In this document: positions 47,146-57,900 of the stretch, piece by piece | How the letters are laid out: the number at the start of each line of letters is the position of its first letter | Numbering within the stretch: the stretch's first letter is position 1 | Source of the DNA: Lysobacter enzymogenes | GTDB taxonomy: Bacteria > Pseudomonadota > Gammaproteobacteria > Xanthomonadales > Xanthomonadaceae | Direction: 5' to 3' | Assembly (NCBI RefSeq): GCF_900106525.1 | Contig: NZ_FNOG01000002.1 | Span: 779,731 to 843,730 of the forward strand | Length of the DNA: 64,000 nt | Program-made: the position numbers and the translations under genes | Notes under the pieces: model-generated | What the model was told of the DNA's origin: nothing | Database searches by the model: none | Seen by the model: only the letters and a program-made list of their open reading frames with translations

Positions 47146-48954
47146 CTACAGAAAGGTATAAACGGCGTGGCCGATGGCGCGGGCGTCCTTGCGCGGCGGA
47201 ACGACCGGCGTGTTGCCGACGCCCACGCGCCACATCTCCGGTATGTCGGTCTGGCGGATGACGAAGTCCTCCAGGATCAGCAAGTCGATCCTGGCCCTGA
47301 CGAAGCAGATCACCGCGTCCAGCGGCGTGCAGATCACCGGCTCGCCGCGCACGTTGAACGAGGTGTTGAGCAGGATCGGGCAATCGGTGAGCCGCTCGAA
47401 CGCCGACAGCAGGGCGTGGAAGCGCGGGTTCACGTCGGCCTCGACCGTCTGCACGCGCGCGGAGTTGTCCACGTGGGTGATCGCCGGCAAATCCAGCAGC
47501 GATTCCACGTCGCAGGTCTGCAGCATGAACGGCGAGGCCGAGGTCAGGGCGAAATGCTCGCGCGCCGATTCGGCCTTGACCGCCGGCGCGAACGGGCGGA
47601 ACGCCTCGCGCATCTTGACCAGCGCGTTGATCTTCTCGCGCATGTCGCCGTCGCGCGGATCGGCCAGGATCGAGCGCGCGCCCAGCGCGCGCGGGCCGAA
47701 CTCCATGCGCCCCTGGTACCAGCCGATCACCTTGCCCTGGGCGATCTGCCCGGCGGTGAATTCGATCAGCTCGTCCTGCCTGCCGCGATAGTCGTCGAAG
47801 CGCACGCCGGTGCTGTTGAGCAGGCGATAGACCTCGTCGGCGCTGTAGCTCGGGCCGAGGTAGGCGTGCGGCATATCGCGCTGGGCCGGGCGTTCGTCGA
47901 ACAGCCGCACCCAGGCCACCGCGGCGGCGCCGAGCGCGGAGCCCGCATCGCCCGCGGCCGGCTGCACGAACAGGTTCTCGAACGGCCCTTCGCGCAGGAT
48001 CTTGCCGTTGGCCACGCAGTTCAGCGCGACGCCGCCGGCCATGCACAGGTTCTTGCTCGGCACCTTGCCGTGCAGATAGCGCACCTTGTCGAGCAGGATC
48101 TCCTCCAGCACCACCTGCAGGCTCTTGGCGATGTCCATGTGGACCTGGTCGATGTCCGATTCCGGCACGCGCGGAGCGATCCCCATCAGTTCGATCAGCG
48201 CGTCGGAGTACATGCGGCTGGTGCGCAGGAAATCGAAATAGCGCATGTCCAGGCGGTACTGGCCGTTCTCGCCGGCCTGGATCAGCTGCTTGAGCCGGTC
48301 GACGTAGATCTCCTTGCCGTACGGCGCCAGGCCCATGACCTTGTACTCGCCGCTGTTGACCTTGAACCCCAGGAAGCTGGTGATGGTGCTGTAGAACAGG
48401 CCCAGCGAATCGGGGAAGGCGACTTCCTCGAACAAGGTCAGCTCCTTGCCGGCGCCGACGCAGTAACTGGTCGTCGCCCACTCGCCCACGCCGTCCACGG
48501 TCAGCACCGCGGCCTCGTCGAAACCGGAGAAGTAGTACGCGCTGGCCGCGTGCGAGAGATGGTGGTCGACGATCTCGATCGCGCCGCCGTAGCCCAGCAC
48601 GTCGCGGATGGTCTGCTGCGGGCTCTGCGCGCACAGGTGCTTCATCACGTCGGCTTTGCGCACCGGATCGGCGTCGTCGATGCTGCCCATCCAGATCTGC
48701 CGCGACAGCTTCTTCTCCGGCTCCTCGTAGTAGGCGATGCAATCGACCTCGTCCAGGCTCACGCCGGCCTCGCTCAGGCAGTAGCGCAAACTCTTCTTCG
48801 GGAACGACTTGTCGTTCTTGACCCGGCTGAACCGTTCTTCCTGTACCGCTGCGACCAGGCGGCCATCCTTGAGGATGCAGCAGGCCGAATCGTGATAGCC
48901 GAACGACAGGCCGATCACGACTCGGGACGTCTTGCTGTTTTTGGGCGTATCCAT
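47146..48954 (-). CDS. O-carbamoyltransferase (NodU/CmcH/TobZ family)
   Basis: A 602-residue enzyme. The N-terminal Kae1-like domain (VVIGLSFGYHDSACCILKDG) has the metal-binding HHLSHAASAYYFSG (about 131-144), LTVDGVGEW and the GGVALNCVANGK ATP site (about 308). The C-terminal YrdC-related domain carries ARSILADPRDGDMREKINALVKMREAFRPFAP. It transfers carbamoyl from carbamoyl phosphate via carbamoyl-adenylate to a hydroxyl group. In this cluster the acceptor could be a hydroxyl made by one of the oxygenases, or that of Thr. It lies 16 bp after NRPS2. Confidence 0.93.
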   Translation of the reverse strand: MDTPKNSKTSRVVIGLSFGYHDSACCILKDGRLVAAVQEERFSRVKNDKSFPKKSLRYCLSEAGVSLDEVDCIAYYEEPEKKLSRQIWMGSIDDADPVRKADVMKHLCAQSPQQTIRDVLGYGGAIEIVDHHLSHAASAYYFSGFDEAAVLTVDGVGEWATTSYCVGAGKELTLFEEVAFPDSLGLFYSTITSFLGFKVNSGEYKVMGLAPYGKEIYVDRLKQLIQAGENGQYRLDMRYFDFLRTSRMYSDALIELMGIAPRVPESDIDQVHMDIAKSLQVVLEEILLDKVRYLHGKVPSKNLCMAGGVALNCVANGKILREGPFENLFVQPAAGDAGSALGAAAVAWVRLFDERPAQRDMPHAYLGPSYSADEVYRLLNSTGVRFDDYRGRQDELIEFTAGQIAQGKVIGWYQGRMEFGPRALGARSILADPRDGDMREKINALVKMREAFRPFAPAVKAESAREHFALTSASPFMLQTCDVESLLDLPAITHVDNSARVQTVEADVNPRFHALLSAFERLTDCPILLNTSFNVRGEPVICTPLDAVICFVRARIDLLILEDFVIRQTDIPEMWRVGVGNTPVVPPRKDARAIGHAVYTFL

Positions 48955-48970
48955 GCTTGCTCTCGTTGTG

Positions 48971-51900
48971 TCAAGTGATGTCGGAAGCGCTTGCTTCGGC
49001 TTGGAACTCGCGCGAGAAGTCGACGATCGCCAACAACTCGTCGCGGACGCAGGCGGCCAGCCGCCGCATCCGCTCGTCGGAGAACTGGCGCGCGTCGAAT
49101 TCGAGGTTCATCGACAACCGTCCCGAATAGACGCCGCCCTGGAACCCCATCGGCACCGAGCTGGGCAGGCGCGGATGGCTGATCGGGCCGATGTCCTCGG
49201 CCAGGAACGTCAGCGGCGCGGCGTCGCGCACCATCGAATCGAAACGCCCCAGATAGTTGAAGAGCACCTGGAACGGCTCCGCCCCGGCGGGCTGCAACGC
49301 CGGCTCGCGGGCAAGGAAACGCAGCACGCCGTAGCCCAGACCGCGATTGGGCACACCGGCCAAGGTGGCGCCGACCGCGGCGATGTCGCGGTCGATGCCG
49401 GCCGCGTCGAAATCCAGCAGCAGCGGATGGTTCTGGGTGAACCAGCCGACCGTCTGCGACAGGTCCAGCGCGGTCGCGTCGGCATGGCGGCCGTGGCTCT
49501 GCAGCAGGACGCAGTAACCGCGCCCGCCGTTCCAGCGCTTGAGCCCGCGGTACAGCGCCGCCAGCAACAGCGCGTTGACGTCGGCGCCCGGATAGGCCGC
49601 GGCGCTTTCCAGCAGATCGGCCGTAGCCTGCGCATCCAGCGCCAGCGGCGCCTGGCGCCAATGGCCCAGCTCGGCGGTCACCTCGGCATCCAGCGCCACC
49701 GGCGCCAACCGCGCCGGATCGCGTTGCGCCTTCCAGTAATCCAGCTCGGCGCGGAACGTCCCGTTCTTCGCGCAGGCGTCCAGGTAGTCGCCCCAGGCCT
49801 GGTAGGACGAACTCTTGCCGTGCAGGCGCACGGTTTCGCCGCGCAGCGCCTGGCCGACGGCGTCGGCCAGATCGGCGACGAGCACATGCCAGGACACGAC
49901 GTCGCCGATGGCGTGATGCGCCAGCATCAGCAAGCGGTCGGTGTCGGACGCGCGGATCAGGACCAGCTTGAACAAGCCGCCCTCGGCCAGCCGGAAACCG
50001 CTCTGCAGCGGCCGGCACAGCGCGCTCACCGCCGCGGCGATGTCGGCCTCGCCCGCATCGACCTCGCGCACCGACACGGCGTCGGCGAATACCGCCGCAT
50101 CGGCCGGCAGATAGCGCGCGGCCGGTTCCGTCCCGGCCAGGTCGAAGGCCAGCCGCAGCGCGTCGTGCTTGCGCCGCAGCGCGCGGTAGATCTCGTCCAG
50201 GCGCGCCTGGTCCAAGCCGCGCGGCACCGCGAACAGCGAGCCGCCGTTGAAGTGGTCGAACACCTCGGCGCCGACGTGCAGTTGCTCGACCACGACCTTG
50301 TGATGGATCGGCAGCAGCCGCTGCGCGCCTTCGACCGCGGCGCCCTCGCCTTCGCCCGCGGCCTGCCCGCACACCCGCGCCAGCGCCGCGACCGAGGGAT
50401 GAGCAGCGAACTGCTTGATGCTGATCTTGATCCCGGCCTTGGCCGCCTTGGCGATCAGGCGGATGGCCAGGATCGAATCGCCGCCGAGTTCGTAGAAGTT
50501 CTCGTCCGCGCCGACGCTGTCGCGGCCCAGCACCTCGGCGAACAATCCGTGCAGGGTCTCGCGCAACCGCGACTGCGGCGCCGTAGCGGCTTCGCCCGCG
50601 CAGGCCTGGGCCAGGGCGCGCACCGAAGGATGGGCGGCGAACTGCTTGATGCTGATCTTGATCCCGGCCTTGGCCGCCTTGGCGATCAGGCGGATGGCCA
50701 GGATCGAGTCGCCGCCGAGTTCGTAGAAATTCTCGTCCAGCCCGACCGAATCCCGGCCCAGCACCTCGGCGAACAGCGCGCGCAGCAGGATTTCCGCGGC
50801 GCTCGCCGAGGCCTCGGCGCGTCCGGCCGCGGCCTGCGCCGAAGCGGCCGCCAGCAAGCGGCGCCGGTCGATCTTGCCGTTGCCGGTCATCGGCCAGGCG
50901 TCGGTCGCGACGTAGCGGTTCGGCTGCATGTAGGCCGGAAGGCGCTGGCGCAGCCAGTCGCTCAGCTCGGCCGGCAGGCTCGCGCTGTCGGCGCGCTCCG
51001 GCGAACGCACGCAGGCCACCAGTTGGGTGCGGCCGGTGTCCGCGTCGCTGGTCAGCACCAGCGCCGATTCGACCGCCGGATGGCTTTCCAGCACGCGCGC
51101 GATTTCGTCCAGCTCGATCCGGTGGCCGTTGATCTTGACCTGATCGTCCAGGCGCCCGAGGTACTCGAAATCGCCGTCGGGCGACAGGCGCACCGCATCG
51201 CCGGTGCGATACAGCCGTCCTGCGCGCCCGCTGACGGTGTCGGCGAGAAAGCGCTGCGCGGTCAGTTCGTCCTTGCCCAGATAGCCGCGCGAGACGCCGC
51301 GGCCGCCGAGGTAGAGCTCGCCGGCCACGCCGACCGGACAGGGAGAACCCTGCGCATCGAGCACCAAGCCATAGGCGCCGGCCAGGCAACGGCCGATGTG
51401 CGGCCGCTCGCCTTCGATCTCGGCCATGCTGGCGTTGACCGTGCACTCGGTCGGCCCGTAGGCGTTGAAGTGGCGGATTCCCGGCCGCCGGCGTTCGGCC
51501 AGCCGCCGCCACAACGCCTCCGGGATGCCTTCGCCGCCGATCACCAGACTCGGCAGCACGTCCTCGGCGCCCTGCTCCAGCCAGCTGTCGAGCAGCGTCG
51601 GCGTGCAATCGACGACGTCGACGCGATGCTGGAGCAAGCGCTGGCGCAACCGGTCCGCGTCGATCTTTTCCTCGTCGGTGAGCACGACCAGGTGGCCGCC
51701 CTGAAGCAGATGGCACACGCCCTGCAAGGACGCGTCGAACGAGAACGAGGCCACCGCCGCCCAGCAGCCGCTGCCGTCGAAGCCCAGCGCGCGCATGCCG
51801 TCGGCGAGATAGCGCAGGTTGCGGTGTTCGACCATCACCCCCTTGGGCTTGCCGGTCGAGCCGGAGGTGTAGATGACATAGGCCAGGCTCGCCGGCGCCG

Positions 51901-54900
51901 GCGGCGCGGCGGACAGTGGCTCGGCGGAGAATCCGGCCAGCGCCTCGGCGCGGTCGATCGGATGCTGGCGAACGCCGCTCAGCGCCGCCGGGCCGCTATC
52001 GCCGGCGCACAACAGGTGGCGCAGGCCGCTGTCTTCGATCATGTAGCGCTTGCGCTCGTCCGGGTAGGCCGGATCGATCGGCAGGTAAGCAGCGCCGGCC
52101 TTAAAGATGCCCAACAGGCCGGCGATCGATTCCACCCCGCGCTCGAACATCAGTCCGACCGGTTCGCCGGCGCCGACGCCCTGCTCGATCAGCGAGCGGG
52201 CGATGCGGTTGGCGAGCGCATCGAGTTCGCCGAAGCTCAGCGTGCGGTCGCCGCAGCTCAGCGCGGCGCGCCCGGGCGACGCCGCGGCGATGCGCTCGAA
52301 GCTGCAGTGCAGCGGCAGGTCCGCGTCCGCCTCGGCGTGCGCGGGCGGCGCGAACGCCGGCGCCGGCGGCTCGGACAGATCGGGCAGAGCCGGCACGATC
52401 GTCTCGACCGCGCGGCCCTGCGCCAGCCCGACCAGCGCTTCGGACAGGTACGACAGCATCTGCGCCACATAGCCGGCGTCGTACAGGTCGCTGCGGTAGT
52501 TGCAGTTGAACATGATGCGTTCGTACACGCCGACCGTCAGCGAGATATCGAAGCTGTTGGTGCCGTAGCCTTCCGGCGCTTCCACCGCCAGTTCGGCGCC
52601 GCCGCCGTCGGATTCGTGCTCGTTGATCGGATAGTTCTTGAAGTCGATCAAGGTCTCGAACAGCGCCGCCTCGCCGCTGAAGCCGGCGTTGCGCTTGATC
52701 TCGCTGTAGGCCAGGAAGGCGTAGCCGTTGTTGTGGTGGAAGACCTTCTGCAGCGCATTGAGCTGCGGGCCGGACGGGCCGGATTCGATCTTGACCCGCA
52801 CCGGCAAGGTGTTGATGAACAGTCCGACCATGCGGTCGACGTTCTCGACCTCTTGCGGCCGGCCGGACACCACCGCGCCGAAGGTCACGTCCGACGATCC
52901 GCTGTAGGCCCGCAGCACCAGCGCCCAGGCGAACTGCACCAAGGTGTTCAACGTGACGCCGTAGCTGCGGGCGAAGTCGCGGATCGCCCGGGTCTGTTCG
53001 GCGTCGATGACTTCCTGCGACAGCGCGTGGGTCGGATGCTCGCCTTGGTCGTGCCGCGGCAGTTTCAAGGTCGCCGGAGCGACATCGCAGGCCAGATAAT
53101 CGCGCCAGACCTCGGCCGCGCGATCGGCGTCCTGCCGGAGCAACCAGGCCATGTAGGCGTCGTAATCGGCCTCGGCCGCCGGCTTCAGCGATTCGCCCCG
53201 ACTTAGCTGCTTGACGTTGTGCAGCAACTGGTTCAACAGCAACGGAATGGACCACCCATCCAGGATGCTGTGGTGGCTGGTGAACAACAGGCGGTGGCGA
53301 TCCGCGCTCAACCGCACCAGCGCGATCCGGTACATCGCCGGCTCGGCGCCGGTGAAGCCCAGGGTTTCCTCGCGTTCGCACAGGGCGCGGAATCGGGCCT
53401 GCTGCTGCGCTTCGCCGCAATCCGACAGGTCCACGTACTCCAGCGCCGCCTCGACCCGCTTGCGCACCAGTTGATGCTGCACGCCGTCCTCGACCACGAA
53501 GCGGGTGCGCAGCACCACGTACTGGTCGACCACGCCCTGCCAGGCCTGGGCGAACAGCGCCGGGTCCAGCGCGCCGCGCAACATCGGATAGAACTGCGCG
53601 ACATAGGCCGAGCGGTGCAGCTCGTTGGCCGCCAGCATGCTGCGCTGCATCGGCGTGCTCGGGTAGAGATCGCCGATCTCCTCGGCCGCCTGCAGCCGGT
53701 CCAGCGCTTCGCGGCCGATCGCCGCCAGCGGGAAGTCCGAAGGCGTGAACACGCGCGCGTGCTGCTTGCCGCAATGCTCCACCAGCGCCTGCGCGGCGGC
53801 GACGATGGACTGCGCCATCGCCGCGGCCGTGGCCTGGCTGTACTCGTCCTGGCTGTAGTCCAGGTTCAGGCGCATGCGGCCGCCCAGGGCGAAGGCGGTG
53901 ATCACCAGGCGATGGCCGCGGCGCGCGTTCGGCGCGATCTCGGCGCCGGCGTCTTCGTTGGCCAGGGCGAACGCCGACTGCGCTGGGCCGCCCTGGTCGA
54001 GCTGACCGAGGTAGTTGAACACGATGTGCGGCGCGCGCTGCTCGTCCTGCAGCGACGGCTCGCGCGCCAGGTACTTGAGCATGCCGAAGCCGATGCCGCC
54101 GCCGGGAATGGCGCGGGCGTCTTCCTTGATCGCGCGCAAGGTCGCGCCGACGTCGCCGGCTACGCCGCGCAGCACGTGCGGGTACATGCAGGTGAACCAG
54201 CCCAGGGTTTCCGACAGGTCCAGGTTGGCTTCCAGCGTTTCGCGGCCGTGGCCTTCCAGTTCCACCGCGAACGCGTCGCGGCCGGCCCACGGCGCCAGGC
54301 CCAGGTACACCGCGGCCAGCAGCAGTTCCAGCGTGCGGGTGGCGTACGGCGTGTTGGCGTGGGTCAGCAGCGCCGCGGTGTCGTCCGCCGACAACTCCAG
54401 CACCACCTGCTTGCCGCTGGCCACCGCCGGCGGTTGCGCCGGCTCGAACTCGCGGAAGCCGAAGTTGTCGGCCGCCAGTTGCTCGCGCCAGTAATCGCGT
54501 TCCTGCCCGACCGCATCGCCGGCGGCGGTGCGCGCCAGCAACCCGCTCCAGTATTGGTAGGACGTGCCCTTGGCGCCGAGCGCGATCGGCTCGCCGGCCG
54601 CGAGCTGGCGCCAGGCGCGCTCGAAATCCTCGAGCAACACGCGCCAGGACACGCCGTCCACCACCATGTGATGGGCCAGGATCAGCAAGCGCGAACCGCG
54701 TTCGCCGGCGAACAGCACGGCCTTGAACAACGGCCCGTGCTCCAGGTTCAGGCTGGCCTGGTAGTGGTTGCAGCGCGCGGCGATGAAGCGGCGGCTTTCC
54801 TCCACGCCGTCGGGCAGCGTTTCCACCGCCACGCTGCGTTCGAGCAATGCGGTGTCGAACGGCCGCTCGTGCGCGGCCCAGGCGCCATCGCGCTCGGCGA

Positions 54901-57900
54901 AGGTCGAGCGCAGGCCGTCGTGCCGGCGCAGCAGCGCCTCGACGATCCTGGCCAGCGCGGCGCCGTCCAGCTGCGCCGGCGCTTCCAGGAACAGCTTCTG
55001 GTTGTAGTGGTTCAGCGTCTGCGGTTGGGCGTGCACGAACCATTGCTGGATCGGCGTCAGCGCGAACGGGCCGGCGCCGGTTTCCACGCCCACCGTCTGG
55101 CTGCCCAACTTCACCGCGACCTTGCTCAGCCCGGCCACGGTCTGATGTTCGAAGATCTGCCGGGTGGTGATCTGCAGCCCCGCCTTCTTGGCGCGCGACA
55201 CCGTCTGGATCGCCAGGATCGAATCGCCGCCGAGGTCGAAGAAGTTGTCGTGGATGCCGACCCGCTCGTGCTTGAGCAGGCCAGCGAACAGTTCGGCGAG
55301 CGCCTGCTGGATCGGCGTTTCCGGCGCGGCGTAGGACGTCGTCGGCTGCAGATTCAGCGGCAGCGCCGCCAGCGCGCGCTTGTCGACCTTGCCGTTGGCC
55401 GTGGTCGGCAGCTGGGCGACGAACTTGAACGCCGCCGGCACCTGCGGCGCCGCCAGCCCGGCCTTACACCAATCGCGCAGTTGCGCGGCGAGCGCGTCCT
55501 CGCGCCCGGCGGCGCCGGGGGCGACCACATACGCCACCAGCGACGGCGTCGCCAGGCGGTCCGACAGCAGCACGCAGGCCTCGGCCACGCCGGCGAACGC
55601 GCACAGGCAGGCTTCGATTTCGGCCGGCTCGATGCGATAGCCGCGCAGCTTGATCTGCTCGTCGTTGCGGCCGACGAAGATCAGTTGCCCATTGTCGCCG
55701 TAACGCGCCAGATCGCCGCTGCGGTAGAACGGCGTCGCCCGCCCGCCGGCTTCGCGCTCGACGAAATGGCGCTGCTGCAGCTCGGGCTGGTTGAGGTAGC
55801 CGCGGGCGACGCCGGCGCCGGCGATGAACAGCTCGCCGGTAGCGCCCAGCGGGCTCAGGCCGCCTTCGCGCAACAACTGCAGGCGGGTGTTCTGGATCGG
55901 CCGCCCGATCGGCACCACCGCGCCGTCGCCGGCGAAGTCGGCGCGCTCGCGCACGGTGTAGGTGCAGCAGCCCACCACGGTCTCGGTCGGGCCGTATTCG
56001 TTGACGAAAGTTGAACCCGCGGCGAGCCGATCCAGGAACGGCTCCAGGGTTTTCTTCAGCAATTGCTCGCCGCCGATCACCACCTGCACCGGCGCTCGCC
56101 CGCGCCGCGTCTCGTCCTGTTCGCGCCAGTAGCGCAGCAGCAGGTCCAGGTGCGCGGGCGTCAGCTTGAACAGGCGCGACACCGCATCGCCGAGCATCAG
56201 CTCGCCGAGCTCGCGGGCCAGCGCTTCCTGGCGCGCATCGAGGATGCGCAAGGTGGCGCCGCAGATCAGCGGAGTGAAGAAGGTGGTGATGGTGGCGTTG
56301 AAGCTCAGCGGCGAGCTCATCACCGCTTCCTCGAAGCGCTCGCCGGCATAGACGCGCAGGCAGTGGCCGAGGTAGTTGCTCAGGCCGCCGCGCGCGATCG
56401 CCACGCCCTTGGGCTGGCCGGTCGAACCGGAGGTGTAGAGGATGTAGGCCAGATCGTCGGCGCCGCAGTCCGCCACCGGCGCCGGCGCGGCCGCGCGCCA
56501 GTCGGCGCGCTCGAGCGCTTCGTCGAGGTAGCAGGCCTGCACGCCGCTGGCGCGGGTGAAGTCCGGCAGCGTCGACACCGTCAGCAGCAGCTTGATCTGG
56601 CTGTCGGCGACGATGTGGTCGATCTTCTTCTGCGCCGCGGCCGGATCGATCGGCACGTACACCGCGCCGACGCGCAGGCACGCCAGCACCGCGGCCGCCA
56701 TCGCCGGCGACGGCGGCAGCACGATGCCGACGCGATCCTGGCGGTCGATGCCGCGCGCAGCCAGCAGGTTCGCCACGTGGTCGATCTGGCGGTCCAACTC
56801 GGCGTAGCTCAGCGCCGCGCCGCCGGCGCGCACCGCGACCGCATCCGGGCGCAGGCGCGCGGTCGCCGCGACCTGGCGGTCGGGCAGCAGTTCGGGGTCG
56901 ATCGCGACCGTCTCGCCGACCAGGTCGTCGGCCACGAACGCGCGCTCCTCCGGCCCGAGCGAATCCAGTTCGCTCAGCCGCCGCTGCGGATCGCCGGTCA
57001 GCGCCTGCAGCAGGACGTCCAGATGGCCGTCGAGGCGGCGCACCGTCTCGGCGCGGAACAGCGAGGTGTCGTAGACCCAGCTCAGCTCCAGGCCCTGCGG
57101 CCCGATACCGGCGTTCAAGGTCAGGTCGTACTTGGCCTGGCCGATGCCGACGTCCACCGCCTCCACCTCGAACGCGCCGCCGCTGCTGGCGGTGCGGGCG
57201 TTGTTGTCCAGCGACAGCATCACCTGGAACAACGGCGTGTGCGCGGTGCTGCGCGGGATGTCCAGGCGCTCGATCAGCATCTCGAACGGAATGTCCTGGC
57301 GCGACTGCGCGCCCAGATCGACTTCGCGCACCTGCGCGAAGAACTCGCGCACGCTCTGCGATTCCTCGCACGACACCCGCAGCACCAGGGTGTTGATGAA
57401 GAACCCGATCAGCTCGTCGAGCTGGCTGCTGCCGCGGTTCGCCACCGGCGTGCCCACCACCACGTCGGGCTCCGAGCCGTAGCGCGCGAGCACCAGCGAC
57501 AACGCGCCGTGCAGCAGCATGAACAAAGTGATGTCCTGGCGTTCGGCGAAGGCCTGCAATTCGCCCAGCCGGGCCGCGGGGACGCGGCTGCGGAACAGCT
57601 CGCCGCGCTGGCTCTTGACCTTGGGCCGCTCGAAGTCCAGCGGCAGCGAATGCACGATCGGCGCCGCCGACAGCGCCTGGGTCCAGTAGCCCAGGTGTTC
57701 GTCGAGGCGGTCCTGGCTCAGCCGCTGGCGCTGCCACACGGCGTAATCGGCGTACTGGATGCTCGGCGGCAGCAGCGCGCTGGGCTCGCCCAGGGCGCGT
57801 TCGCGGTAGAACGCGACGAACTCGCGCAGCAGCACGTCCATCGACCAGCCGTCGAAGACGATGTGATGCAGATTGAAGTACAGCACGCCCTCGTCCGCGG

